Assembly: GCF_900115735.1 (NCBI RefSeq)
Contig: NZ_FOXO01000007.1
Coordinates: 1-64,000, forward strand
From: Butyrivibrio proteoclasticus
GTDB lineage: Bacteria; Bacillota; Clostridia; Lachnospirales; Lachnospiraceae
Direction: 5' to 3'
Length of the DNA: 64,000 bases
Below the pieces are notes generated by a model that made no database searches, was not told the origin of the DNA, and saw only the letters and a program-made list of their open reading frames with translations. Each line of letters starts with the position of its first letter. Within the stretch, counting starts at the first letter, position 1. The translations under genes were made by a program, and so were the position numbers. Below, one piece after another: positions 6,284 through 15,331 of the stretch.

Positions 6284-7771
6284 TTGAAAAAGACACTTGC
6301 AATGATCATAGCTCTTTTGCTCATAATTACGGGGTGTGGTCAGAATACAGAAAACAAAATACTTGCCGACGGAGAATATGTTTGCGAAGTTTCTTTAGAG
6401 GGAGGAAGCGGCAAAGCAACAGTTGAATCTCCGACTGAAGTAGTAGTGAAGGATGGAAAGATCAAAGTAGTGGTCACATGGTCCAGTTCAAACTATGATT
6501 ACATGATAGTTGACGGGCAAAAATTTCTTAACGAGGCTTCGGCCGGAGAAAAATCAAAGTTTACTATACCTGTTCCTGAATTTGATCGGGAATTTACGGT
6601 GATTGCGGATACAACTGCCATGAGTACGCCCCATGAGATAGAGTATAGGCTTAACGTTCATGGAACAGGAGAAAAAGACATTTCTTCAAAAGAGAGCACA
6701 ACCCCGGTAATAAACTTAGGACACACTTCGACGGAAGGACTAAGTCTTACAGGAAGCCTTGAACTTAAGTATGCAAAAGAGTTTAAGGTAGACTTTTACG
6801 AGGATAGCGAGAAAAACAAATATAATTTCATAACTATTGGAAGTGGAGATTTAGAGCAGAGTTTTTTGCAGAGCTGCTCAGATACGGCTTCCCAATATGA
6901 AACAATAAAGACTGATAAAACTTATCTGGTGTCAACATCTGTAATGGACCTTATTGCTTCAATAGGAGCTCTGGACAGTATAAGACTATCAGGAACCAAA
7001 AAAGAAGACTGGTCAGTAGATGAGGCCAAAAGGGCCATGGAGAGCGGCAGCCTTCTCTATGCGGGAAAATATGCGGCACCTGACTATGAGCTTCTTTTAT
7101 CGAAAGGCTGCAATTTTGCAATAGAAAATACGATGATCTATCACAACCCGGAGGTCTATGAGAAACTTAAAAGCCTTGGGATCACAGTTATGATAGAGCG
7201 CTCAAGCTATGAGAGTGACCCTCTTGGAAGACTTGAGTGGGTAAAACTCTACGGAGTAATTTATAACAAACTTGATGAAGCAACAGCTCTTTTTGATGAG
7301 CAGGAAAAAAGAGTAAACGAGGTTAAAGCAAAAGAAAAAACAGGGAAATCGGTAGCAGTTTTTTCTATTAATTCAAATGGAACAGTGACAGTCAGACAAA
7401 ATGGAGATTATATAAGCTCCATGATAGATCTGGCGGGAGGCATTTATGTTCCAAAAGGTTTGACTGACGAAGAAGATAGTAATCTTTCCACTATGAATAT
7501 TACAGTGGAGGATTTTTATGCAGGGGCAAAAGACGCAGACCTGCTTATATACAACGGCACCATCGAGGGGAATATAGACAGGAAAAAAGAACTGACGGAA
7601 AAGATGCCGCTTCTTGAAGAGTTTAAAGCTTTTAAAAGTGGCATGATATATTGCCTTCCGGAGAGCTTTTTTCAGCAGAGCACAAGCGCTGCTGATTTTA
7701 TAGAGGACGTTAATAATATACTTGAAGGCGATACAAAAAAGCTTAGCTTTTTGTACAGGTTAGAGGAATGA
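6284..7771 (+). CDS. ABC transporter binding lipoprotein, corrinoid/tetrapyrrole or metal-chelate type
   Basis: This 495-residue lipoprotein has a lipobox IITGC (Cys19). The start is TTG with GGAGG nine bases upstream. Residues about 28-130 form a small beta domain (DGEYVCEVSLEGGSGKA, WSSSNYDYMIVDG, ADTTAMSTPHEIEY), a module I associate with Lachnospiraceae iron-type transport proteins. Residues about 190-490 form a class III (BtuF/FhuD-like) binding fold, with GKYAAPDYELLLSKGCNFAIE and GRLEWVKLYGVIY. It lies between cbiK and the permease, with which it overlaps by four bases. Placement inside a B12-controlled synthesis operon suggests a cobalt-linked tetrapyrrole or corrinoid; iron-siderophore uptake is the alternative. 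Confidence 0.8.
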   Translation: MKKTLAMIIALLLIITGCGQNTENKILADGEYVCEVSLEGGSGKATVESPTEVVVKDGKIKVVVTWSSSNYDYMIVDGQKFLNEASAGEKSKFTIPVPEFDREFTVIADTTAMSTPHEIEYRLNVHGTGEKDISSKESTTPVINLGHTSTEGLSLTGSLELKYAKEFKVDFYEDSEKNKYNFITIGSGDLEQSFLQSCSDTASQYETIKTDKTYLVSTSVMDLIASIGALDSIRLSGTKKEDWSVDEAKRAMESGSLLYAGKYAAPDYELLLSKGCNFAIENTMIYHNPEVYEKLKSLGITVMIERSSYESDPLGRLEWVKLYGVIYNKLDEATALFDEQEKRVNEVKAKEKTGKSVAVFSINSNGTVTVRQNGDYISSMIDLAGGIYVPKGLTDEEDSNLSTMNITVEDFYAGAKDADLLIYNGTIEGNIDRKKELTEKMPLLEEFKAFKSGMIYCLPESFFQQSTSAADFIEDVNNILEGDTKKLSFLYRLEE

Positions 7772-8790
7772 TTTTGCAAAAAAGAACCGCTGATCAGATT
7801 CTTATTATTTTCATATTGGTAGTTCTACTTGTGATCCTTGGGTGTATTTCTGTGCTGACAGGAAGTGCAGATATAGGCATCAAAGAGCTTTATGCTCTTT
7901 TTAATGGATCAGTAGATGATCTTGCCAGGAATATTTTACTGACAATAAGACTGCCACGGATCCTTGCGGCAGTTATCATGGGCGGAGCGCTGGCTGTTTC
8001 AGGCTTCTTATTACAGGTATTTTTTGGAAATCCCATTGCAGGGCCTTATGTGCTTGGTGTGTCTTCATCAGCCAAGCTCTTTGTCGCACTTGTAATGGTC
8101 TTTTTATTAAAAAGCGGCAGGGTATTTTCATCCTTTGGAATGATAGCTGCAGCATTTTTGGGGTCACTTCTTTCAATGGGGATCGTTCTGAGCCTGGCTG
8201 GTAAAGTCCGCAATATGTCTCTTTTAGTAGTATGCGGCGTTATGATCGGGTACATATGCTCTGCAATAACTGATTTTGTTGTGTGTTTTGCAGAAGACTC
8301 TAATATTGTTAATCTCCATAACTGGTCACTTGGAAGCTTTTCAGGAACTACAATAGAGCATGTGCGGATATCGGTAATCATCGTGTTTGCATGCCTTTTT
8401 TTATCATTCATGCTCTCAAAGCCTATTGGCGCATATCAGCTTGGTGAAGCGTATGCAAGGAACATGGGAGTCAATATAAAGGCATTACGAGTAATCCTTA
8501 TTCTTGCATCAAGCCTTTTGTCGGCAACAGTGACAGCCTTTGCCGGTCCTATATCTTTTGTGGGAATAGCAGTTCCACATATCATGCGTGGTCTTTTTAA
8601 GACAGAAAAAACACTTATCATGATACCTGCGTGTTTCCTTGGAGGAGCAATTATTACACTTATTTGCGATGATGTAGCAAGGACAGCCTTTGCACCCATG
8701 GAACTTAGTATCAGTTCTGTGACGGCTGTGGGGCTTGCACCTGTTGTTATCCTGCTGCTTTTAAGGCGAGGTGAGAGACGAAGTGAATAA
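7768..8790 (+). CDS. FecCD/BtuC-type ABC permease
   Basis: This 340-residue protein has about ten membrane segments and matches the FecCD/BtuC permease family. The hallmark blocks are RLPRILAAVIMGGALAVSGFLLQVFFGNPIAGPYVLGVSS (near residues 60-100), LGSFSG, and GPISFVGIAVPHIMRG near 265-280, which contacts the ATPase. The start ATG overlaps the stop of the binding-protein gene (ATGA). It imports whatever the 6284-7771 lipoprotein captures, presumably a corrinoid, tetrapyrrole or metal chelate. Confidence 0.88.
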   Translation: MILQKRTADQILIIFILVVLLVILGCISVLTGSADIGIKELYALFNGSVDDLARNILLTIRLPRILAAVIMGGALAVSGFLLQVFFGNPIAGPYVLGVSSSAKLFVALVMVFLLKSGRVFSSFGMIAAAFLGSLLSMGIVLSLAGKVRNMSLLVVCGVMIGYICSAITDFVVCFAEDSNIVNLHNWSLGSFSGTTIEHVRISVIIVFACLFLSFMLSKPIGAYQLGEAYARNMGVNIKALRVILILASSLLSATVTAFAGPISFVGIAVPHIMRGLFKTEKTLIMIPACFLGGAIITLICDDVARTAFAPMELSISSVTAVGLAPVVILLLLRRGERRSE

Positions 8791-9577
8791 AGTATTAAGA
8801 GTTTACAAGTTGGATGTCGGCTATAGAAAAAATGTAGTTTCAGGCATCACAATGGAGGTTATGCCGGGTGAGATCGTGGCACTGATAGGTCCTAACGGGG
8901 CAGGCAAGTCTACGATCCTTAATACCATCACAAGGCAGCTTGAGAAACTATCAGGAAATATTTATATAAAAGAAAAAGAGGACAAACTTGTAAATGGCGA
9001 AGAACTCTCAACTGTGATGTCTATGGTCACAACAAAGAGGATCACGCCGCAGCTTATGTCCGCAAGAGAAGTGGTGGCAACAGGGAGATACCCTTATACA
9101 GGAAGACTTGGAATACTATCTCCAAAGGACTGGGAAAAAGTTGATCAGTCGATCGCTTTGGTTGATGCAAAAGAATTTGCAGAGAATGACTTTGGTAAAC
9201 TTAGCGACGGACAGCGACAGAGGATCATGCTTGCCAGGGCAATCTGTCAGGAGCCTGAGATAATGATCCTTGATGAGCCCACTTCTTTTCTTGATATTCA
9301 GTTCAAAGTGGATATCCTGTCAATAATCAAGAGGATGGCTAAAAGAGAAAACATAGCGGTTGTGCTCTCTATGCATGATCTTGAATTTGTAGAGGCTTTA
9401 GCGGATAAAGTGGTTGCGATAAATGATGGAAGAGTCGTAGCTGTTGGAGCACCAGAAGAGATAGTAACCGGTGAGACAATAGAAGAGATATATCACATGG
9501 AAAAAGGCTGTGGAAAGACGCTGATTGACGGACTTAGAGGCTATTCAGACGCTCTTTTTCAGCTTATAAACAGGTAA
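8771..9577 (+). CDS. FecE/BtuD-type ABC ATPase
   Basis: This 268-residue ABC ATPase has Walker [10 protein letters not shown], signature [14 protein letters not shown] (the usual G is D-G), Walker [13 protein letters not shown] and the switch His in LSMHDLE. It powers the permease encoded just upstream. It starts with GTG at 8771 inside the end of the permease gene; a second GTG at 8783 is an alternative start. The order binding protein, permease, ATPase is that of B12 and siderophore importers, and expression should follow the upstream B12 riboswitch. Confidence 0.88.
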   Translation: MRDEVNKVLRVYKLDVGYRKNVVSGITMEVMPGEIVALIGPNGAGKSTILNTITRQLEKLSGNIYIKEKEDKLVNGEELSTVMSMVTTKRITPQLMSAREVVATGRYPYTGRLGILSPKDWEKVDQSIALVDAKEFAENDFGKLSDGQRQRIMLARAICQEPEIMILDEPTSFLDIQFKVDILSIIKRMAKRENIAVVLSMHDLEFVEALADKVVAINDGRVVAVGAPEEIVTGETIEEIYHMEKGCGKTLIDGLRGYSDALFQLINR

Positions 9578-9581
9578 ATAT

Positions 9582-11039
9582 ATGAAAACAAAAGTAATAA
9601 TGGTTCAGGGAACTATGTCCAATGTGGGAAAGAGCCTTTTAGCAGGCGGCCTTTGCCGTGTATTTAAACAGGACGGGTATAGAGTTATGCCATTCAAATC
9701 CCAAAATATGGCGCTTAACTCTTTTGTCACAGAGGATGGATTAGAGCTTGGAAGAGCCCAGGCAATGCAGGCAGAATGCGCAGGAGTAAAGCCTTCTGTG
9801 TACATGAATCCTGTTTTGTTAAAGCCCACAAATGACATAGGGTCTCAGGTTATAGTAAATGGCGAAGTTATAGGTAATATGCCTGCCAGAGAGTATTTTA
9901 AATATAAAAAGAAACTGATACCCGATATACTTGCAGCCTATCACGAGCTTGAAAAGCAGGCAGACATTATTGTGGTTGAGGGCGCAGGAAGCCCTGCGGA
10001 GATCAATCTGAAGGCAGATGATATAGTCAACATGGGACTTGCAAAGCTCATTGATGCGCCGGTCCTTCTTGTGGGGGATATCGACAGGGGAGGCGTATTT
10101 GCCCAGCTCCTTGGTACTTTGGAACTCCTTGAAAAAGACGAGAGAGAAAGAGTAAAGGGCCTGATCATCAACAAGTTCAGAGGGGATAAGAGTCTTCTTG
10201 ATTCCGGAATAGAGATGATAGAAGAGATGGGACATGTGCCTGTTGTAGGAACGGTGCCATATACAAGACTTCTCATAGATGATGAGGACAGCCTTAGCGA
10301 AAGGCTTACGGATCACAGGCAGGAGAATGGCCCTTCAATAGAGGTAGCAGTAGTAAGGCTTCCCAGGATATCCAATTTTACAGATGTTGCTCCATTTGAA
10401 AGCATTGATGGGGTAAACGTGAGATTTATAACAAATCCCAGAGATATAGAGAGCGCGGACCTTATCATCATCCCCGGCAGTAAGAATACTATAGGAGACC
10501 TTAGGTGGATGCGGGAGTCCGGAATAGAGGCGGCCATAAAAAGAAAATCTTCCTCCTGTCCGGTTATTGGCATATGCGGAGGCTTTCAGATGCTTGGAGG
10601 AATAATAAGCGATCCTGACAAAGTTGAAGAGGGCGGAAGTATTAAGGGACTTGGCCTTTTGCCTGTAGAAACTATGCTTAAGGATAAAAAAAGAAGAACC
10701 CAGTGTGAAGGTACTTTTGACCGGATGGATGGCTTCTTTGATGTGCTCTCAGGAGCAAAATATACAGGCTATGAAATACATATGGGTGAGACTAAGGGCA
10801 GAACCGGAGAAGCTCTTTTGTCATGCCAGCAGGAGAATGTTTTTGGCACCTATGTTCACGGAGTCTTCGATGAAGGTGATATAGCTCTTGACCTGGTAAA
10901 AAAGATAGCAGATAAAAAAGGCATAAAGCTTGGAGAGGCAGTAAATTACAGGGTCTTTAAGGAAAACGAATATGACAGGCTTGCGAAGGTCGTCAGAGAT
11001 AACCTGGACATGGATTATATATACAGCATTTTGGGGTGA
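9582..11039 (+). CDS. cbiP: Cobyric acid synthase CbiP
   Basis: This 485-residue enzyme amidates the b, d, e and g carboxylates of adenosyl-cobyrinate a,c-diamide using glutamine and ATP. The N-terminal dethiobiotin-synthetase-like nucleotide-binding domain begins [17 protein letters not shown], followed by [11 protein letters not shown] and [12 protein letters not shown]. The C-terminal triad-type glutamine amidotransferase domain has [11 protein letters not shown] (Cys about 332) and YVHGVFDE (His about 425). Length is normal. It starts four bases after the transporter ATPase, so uptake and synthesis genes share one transcript. Confidence 0.95.
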   Translation: MKTKVIMVQGTMSNVGKSLLAGGLCRVFKQDGYRVMPFKSQNMALNSFVTEDGLELGRAQAMQAECAGVKPSVYMNPVLLKPTNDIGSQVIVNGEVIGNMPAREYFKYKKKLIPDILAAYHELEKQADIIVVEGAGSPAEINLKADDIVNMGLAKLIDAPVLLVGDIDRGGVFAQLLGTLELLEKDERERVKGLIINKFRGDKSLLDSGIEMIEEMGHVPVVGTVPYTRLLIDDEDSLSERLTDHRQENGPSIEVAVVRLPRISNFTDVAPFESIDGVNVRFITNPRDIESADLIIIPGSKNTIGDLRWMRESGIEAAIKRKSSSCPVIGICGGFQMLGGIISDPDKVEEGGSIKGLGLLPVETMLKDKKRRTQCEGTFDRMDGFFDVLSGAKYTGYEIHMGETKGRTGEALLSCQQENVFGTYVHGVFDEGDIALDLVKKIADKKGIKLGEAVNYRVFKENEYDRLAKVVRDNLDMDYIYSILG

Positions 11040-11041
11040 AT

Positions 11042-11671
11042 ATGGAGAATATCGAATTTGTACTTCCTTCTGAAATTGAAAAGAGAAGCTTTGAGATAAT
11101 AACAAAAGAGCTTGAGGACATGGGCAAGATAATTCCTGATGAAGAGGCTCCTGTCACAAAAAGAGTGATACATACAAGTGCGGATTTCGAATATGCTGAT
11201 ACTCTTGCCTACTCAGAAAACGCCATAAAGATTGCCAGAGATATGATAAAAAACGGCGCACATATCGTTACCGACACCAATATGGCCATGGCGGGCATCA
11301 ATAAAAAGAGACTTGCTACGTACGGCGGAGAAGTCCACTGTTTCATGGCTGATGAAAGTGTTGCTAAGGAGGCGAAAGAGCGCGGAGTCACAAGGGCAAC
11401 TGTAAGTATGGAAAGGGCAGCAGAGCTTAATGTTCCTATAATTTTTGCCATAGGAAATGCCCCGACAGCCCTTATTTCCTTATATGAGATGATGGAAAAA
11501 GGTATCTACAGACCTGAGTTTGTCATTGGTGTGCCGGTGGGATTTGTAAATGTAGTAGCGGCAAAAGAGCTCTTTTTACAATCAGATGTCCCGTACATAA
11601 TAAACCGCGGAAGAAAAGGCGGCAGTAATATAGCTGCAGCTATCGTAAATGCATTGGTATATGGCCTATGA
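11042..11671 (+). CDS. cbiC: Cobalt-precorrin-8 methylmutase CbiC
   Basis: This protein of about 209 residues belongs to the CobH/CbiC family, which moves the methyl group from C11 to C12 to give cobyrinic acid. The catalytic His is in KRVIHTSADFEYAD near residue 43. Further family blocks are TDTNMAMAGINK, AIGNAPTAL and GVPVGFVNVVAAKE, and GRKGGSNIAAA closes the protein. I chose the ATG at 11042 because GGGGTGA is correctly spaced before it; a GTG at 11036 would add two residues. It overlaps cbiD by four bases at its end. Confidence 0.94.
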   Translation: MENIEFVLPSEIEKRSFEIITKELEDMGKIIPDEEAPVTKRVIHTSADFEYADTLAYSENAIKIARDMIKNGAHIVTDTNMAMAGINKKRLATYGGEVHCFMADESVAKEAKERGVTRATVSMERAAELNVPIIFAIGNAPTALISLYEMMEKGIYRPEFVIGVPVGFVNVVAAKELFLQSDVPYIINRGRKGGSNIAAAIVNALVYGL

Positions 11672-12777
11672 GAAAAGGATTTACAACAGGGAGCTGTGCT
11701 GCGGCTGCATCAAAGGCAGCAGCGTACATGCTGCTTTCGGGAAAAGAAAAAAGCACGATTAAGATAGAGACCCCTGCTGGTGTTATGTTTGAGGCTAAGA
11801 TCGTGGATATACAACAGGGAAAGACCTATGTAACCTGCGCTGTTATCAAGGATGGTGGTGATGATCCGGATGTTACAACAGGAAGCCACATTGTTTCAAA
11901 AGTAAGTATTATAGAGGATTCTTTTGAAAAAGATATACATTCCTCATTGAAAGTAATAATTGACGGCGGAATCGGAGTTGGAAGAGTTACAAAGCCTGGA
12001 CTTGACCAGGAGGTTGGAAATGCTGCAATAAATCATGTTCCCAGGGAGATGATCCAAAAAGAAGTTACAGAAGTGTGCAGTATTTTTGACTTTAATGGCG
12101 TTTTGAAAGTTGAGATCTCCGTTCCAGAGGGGGAAGAGCTTGCAAAAAGGACATTTAACCCCAGGCTTGGAATTGAGGGCGGAATTTCGATACTTGGAAC
12201 CACAGGCATTGTTGAGCCCATGAGTACTAAGGCTATTCTTGATACCATAAGGGTAGAGCTTAATCAGAAAAAAGCTCTTGGGCAGAAGGTTGCCATAGTA
12301 TCTCCTGGCAATTTTGGCCAGCAGTTTATGAAGGATAATTTTGGATATGACCTTGATAAAAGCGTAAAGTGCTCCAATTTCATCGGTGAAACCGTAGACA
12401 TGGTATGCGATATGGGATTTGAGAAAATGGTTCTTACAGGCCATATCGGAAAGCTCATCAAAGTTGCGGGCGGTATCATGAATACTCATTCCCATGAGGC
12501 TGACTGCAGAATGGAAATCCTTGCCTGTTGCGGAATCCTGGCTAATGGTGATTCTGCACTTGCAAGAAAGATACTTGGGTGCACAAACACTGAGGAAGCA
12601 CTTCGCCTTGTGGAAGAGGCTGGGATACTTAAGGAGACCATGGACATTGTACTTGAGAAGGTTTTGTTTTACCTAAACTTCAGGGCTCAGGGGAAAATAC
12701 AGATAGAATGTGTCATCTATTCCGGGGATTTTGGGATACTTGCAAAGTCTGCCGGTGCAAAAGATTTACTGATGTAA
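11668..12777 (+). CDS. cbiD: Cobalt-precorrin-5B C1-methyltransferase CbiD
   Basis: This 369-residue protein matches CbiD, the S-adenosylmethionine-dependent C1 methylase of the anaerobic pathway. Family marks are the very N-terminal RKGFTTGSCAAAASKAA, KDGGDDPDVTTGSHI, GIGVGRVTKPGLDQEVGNAAIN, GGISILGTTGIVEPMS and TGHIGKLIKVAGGIMNTHS. Its presence, with CbiG and CbiK, shows that the window encodes the anaerobic (early cobalt insertion) route. The start overlaps the cbiC stop (ATGA). Confidence 0.95.
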   Translation: MRKGFTTGSCAAAASKAAAYMLLSGKEKSTIKIETPAGVMFEAKIVDIQQGKTYVTCAVIKDGGDDPDVTTGSHIVSKVSIIEDSFEKDIHSSLKVIIDGGIGVGRVTKPGLDQEVGNAAINHVPREMIQKEVTEVCSIFDFNGVLKVEISVPEGEELAKRTFNPRLGIEGGISILGTTGIVEPMSTKAILDTIRVELNQKKALGQKVAIVSPGNFGQQFMKDNFGYDLDKSVKCSNFIGETVDMVCDMGFEKMVLTGHIGKLIKVAGGIMNTHSHEADCRMEILACCGILANGDSALARKILGCTNTEEALRLVEEAGILKETMDIVLEKVLFYLNFRAQGKIQIECVIYSGDFGILAKSAGAKDLLM

Positions 12778-12792
12778 AAGAAAGAGGAAAAA

Positions 12793-13551
12793 ATGGTTCA
12801 TTTTGTTGGTGCAGGGTGCGGTGCTGCTGACCTTATAACGGTAAGGGGCATGAAGCTCTTACAAAAAGCAGATGTAATAATCTATGCAGGATCTTTGGTT
12901 AATCCACAGCTTTTAGAATATGCAAAAGAGACCTGCGAAATATATAACAGCGCCCTTTTGACCCTGGATGAAGTCATGGAGATAATGGTCCTTTCAGAAA
13001 GAAATGGAAAGGAAGTGGTCAGGCTTCACACAGGGGAGCCTAGTATATATGGGGCTGTTATGGAACAGATGCAGCTTCTTGATAAAGAAAATATAAGCTA
13101 TGACAGCTGCCCGGGTGTCAGCGCCTGCTTTGGGGCTGCGGCTTCGCTTAATCTTGAATACACACTTCCTGATGTGAGTCAGACCCTTATAATCACCAGA
13201 ATGGAGGGGAAAACCCCGGTCCCTGTAAATGAATCAATTGAGAGCCTGGCAGCTCATAAGGCCTCAATGGCAATATATTTAAGTGCGGGAATGCTTGATG
13301 AATTATCAAAAAGGCTGATTAACGGTGGATACAGCGCTGATACTCCGGCTGCAATTGTGTATAAGGCAAGCTGGCCTGATGAAAAGAAAATTCTCTGTAC
13401 TGTGGGGAGCCTTTATGAGAGCGGACAGAAAGAAGGCATTAAGAATCTGGCAGTTGTTCTTGTTGGAGGAGTGATAGCAAAATCCGGATACTCATTGTCA
13501 AAACTCTATTCACCGGATTTTGAAACAGGTTTTAGAGGAATAAAAAAATGA
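12793..13551 (+). CDS. cbiF: Cobalt-precorrin-4 C11-methyltransferase CbiF
   Basis: This 252-residue tetrapyrrole methylase has the glycine-rich start VHFVGAGCGAADLITVRG, YAGSLVNPQLL, LHTGEPSIYGAVMEQM and the SAM-loop-like GVSACFGAAASL. It methylates C11 of cobalt-precorrin-4. GAGGAAAA precedes the ATG. It overlaps cbiG by four bases. Among the methylase paralogues in the operon, YAGSLVNPQLL and TGEPSIYG point to CbiF/CobM rather than CbiH or CbiL. Confidence 0.93.
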   Translation: MVHFVGAGCGAADLITVRGMKLLQKADVIIYAGSLVNPQLLEYAKETCEIYNSALLTLDEVMEIMVLSERNGKEVVRLHTGEPSIYGAVMEQMQLLDKENISYDSCPGVSACFGAAASLNLEYTLPDVSQTLIITRMEGKTPVPVNESIESLAAHKASMAIYLSAGMLDELSKRLINGGYSADTPAAIVYKASWPDEKKILCTVGSLYESGQKEGIKNLAVVLVGGVIAKSGYSLSKLYSPDFETGFRGIKK

Positions 13552-14597
13552 ACCAGATCAAAGTGGTACAGGCCTCCTATATTACAGATAAAGGAAGGCA
13601 GTTGGCAGAAAAGCTCTTTTCCGAAAATAGTGATATTCTTGCTGAGATAAAAAGTGAGGATGAGAAGCTCTCTGACTTTTTTAAAAGATGCTTTGAAGAA
13701 CATCAACCTATAGTATTTATCGGAGCTGTGGGAATTGCAGTAAGGCTCCTTTCTCCATGCATTCAGAATAAATTAAAAGATATCCCGGTAGTTGTAATAG
13801 ATGAGCTGGGACACTTTGTCATTCCGATTTTGTCAGGGCATTACGGAGGTGGTAATGACCTGGCAGCTCTTTTGGCCAAAAGAATAGGTGCTACAGCAGT
13901 TATCACAACTGCAACGGATATTAACAGAGCCTTTGCCATAGATGTTTTTGCCAGGAAAAACGGCCTTGTTATCTCTGAAAAGGAAAAGATAAAAAAGATA
14001 TCTTCCAAGGTTTTAAGGGGCGAAAAGGTTAGGTTTTTCTGTGACCTTAAGGAAAAAGAGTTTGTGGGAGAAGAGCCGGCAGAGCTATCAGAAATCAATA
14101 TGAATTTACAAAATGATAGCACTGGGCTTTTATGCATTCCTGATTTTTATATAGGTGATGATAAAGAAAAAAAGACCTTTGGTGATGCGCTTTTTCTTTA
14201 TCCAAAGCGCATGGTCTTAGGAATGGGATGCAAGAAAGGCAAGAGCTTTGAGCAACTGAAAGAATTTGTTCTTGAGCAGTATGACGAAGAAGAGCTATCC
14301 CAAAATCTCTATGCCATCTGTTCAATAGATGTGAAAAGTAGCGAGATTGGCCTACTTAAGCTGTGTCAGTATTTTGGAGTAAAGCTCCTCACATTTTCCT
14401 CTGAAGAAATTGAAAAGGCCGAAGGGAATTTTGAGGAATCTGATTTTGTAAAGAGCAAAGTCGGCGTGGGAAATGTATGTGAAAGGGCAGCAGTTTTGGG
14501 CGCAGGCAAAGGGGCGGAGCTTTTAAAAACTAAGACTTCCAGAGATGGAATGACCCTTGCGGAAGCAAAGAGAAGGATGATCACAATAACATGGTAG
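13548..14597 (+). CDS. cbiG: Cobalt-precorrin-5A hydrolase CbiG
   Basis: This 349-residue protein opens the ring lactone and releases acetaldehyde in the anaerobic pathway. The N-terminal and central parts show VFIGAVGIAVRLLSP and IDELGHFVIPILSGHYGGGNDLA followed by ATAVITTATDIN. The C-terminal CbiG domain (from about 220) begins RMVLGMGCKKGKS and ends with AVLGAGKGAELL. Ends overlap cbiF (four bases) and cbiH (seven bases), which indicates tight translational coupling. Confidence 0.94.
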   Translation: MNQIKVVQASYITDKGRQLAEKLFSENSDILAEIKSEDEKLSDFFKRCFEEHQPIVFIGAVGIAVRLLSPCIQNKLKDIPVVVIDELGHFVIPILSGHYGGGNDLAALLAKRIGATAVITTATDINRAFAIDVFARKNGLVISEKEKIKKISSKVLRGEKVRFFCDLKEKEFVGEEPAELSEINMNLQNDSTGLLCIPDFYIGDDKEKKTFGDALFLYPKRMVLGMGCKKGKSFEQLKEFVLEQYDEEELSQNLYAICSIDVKSSEIGLLKLCQYFGVKLLTFSSEEIEKAEGNFEESDFVKSKVGVGNVCERAAVLGAGKGAELLKTKTSRDGMTLAEAKRRMITITW

Positions 14598-15331
14598 GAA
14601 AGATATTTTTAGTTGGAATGGGGCCCGGAGATAAGAGTATGATGACCGGGCAGGCAATTGAAGCTATGGAAAGCAGCGATATCATTGCAGGCTATACAGT
14701 CTATGTGGATCTTGTTAAGGATCTTTTTCCGGAAAAAGACTTTTTTACAACCCCTATGAAACAGGAAATTGAAAGGTGCAGGAAAAGCTTTGAATTTGCA
14801 AGGGAAGGGAAAAATGTAGCACTTATCTGCAGCGGCGATGCTGGAGTTTACGGTATGGCATCACCTGTGTATGAACTTTGGGAAGAGTATCCTGAGGTAG
14901 ACGTTTGTGTGATACCTGGCGTTACTGCAGCAATTTCCGGGGCAGCGGTCCTGGGAGCACCCATAAATCATGACTTTTGCGTAATATCCTTAAGTGACTT
15001 ATTGACCCCATGGGAGCAGATAGAAAAGAGACTGAAAGCAGCGATAGATGGGGATTTTTCGATAGTTATCTACAATCCTTCCAGCAAAAAGCGTGCAGAC
15101 TATTTGAAAAAAGCCTGTGACATCATGCTTTCAAGCGGTGCAGACGAAAAAAGAGCCTGCGGTTACGTGGAAAATATTGGCCGAGAATGCACAAGGGCCC
15201 ATGTGTGCACTTTATCAGACCTTAAAAACGAGAGTGTAAACATGTTCACCACAGTATTTATCGGTAATTCAAGATCTAAACTTATTGGTGATAAATTGGT
15301 GACTCCAAGAGGGTACAGGATAAATGAATAA
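14591..15331 (+). CDS. cbiH: Cobalt-precorrin-3 C17-methyltransferase CbiH
   Basis: This 246-residue tetrapyrrole methylase shows the CbiH/CobJ pattern: FLVGMGPGDKSMMTGQAIEAM, AGYTVYVDL, MKQEIERCR, ICSGDAGVYGMASPVYEL, GVTAAISGAAVLGAP and the YNPSSKKRADYL segment. It carries out ring contraction and C17 methylation. No CbiL-type C20 methylase is found in this operon. CbiL acts one step earlier, so it must be supplied elsewhere. Confidence 0.94.
   Translation: MVGKIFLVGMGPGDKSMMTGQAIEAMESSDIIAGYTVYVDLVKDLFPEKDFFTTPMKQEIERCRKSFEFAREGKNVALICSGDAGVYGMASPVYELWEEYPEVDVCVIPGVTAAISGAAVLGAPINHDFCVISLSDLLTPWEQIEKRLKAAIDGDFSIVIYNPSSKKRADYLKKACDIMLSSGADEKRACGYVENIGRECTRAHVCTLSDLKNESVNMFTTVFIGNSRSKLIGDKLVTPRGYRINE

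Noticed and set aside
9819-10316. 165-codon minus-strand frame opposite cbiP
   Set aside because: It is a shadow of the strongly conserved cbiP reading frame.
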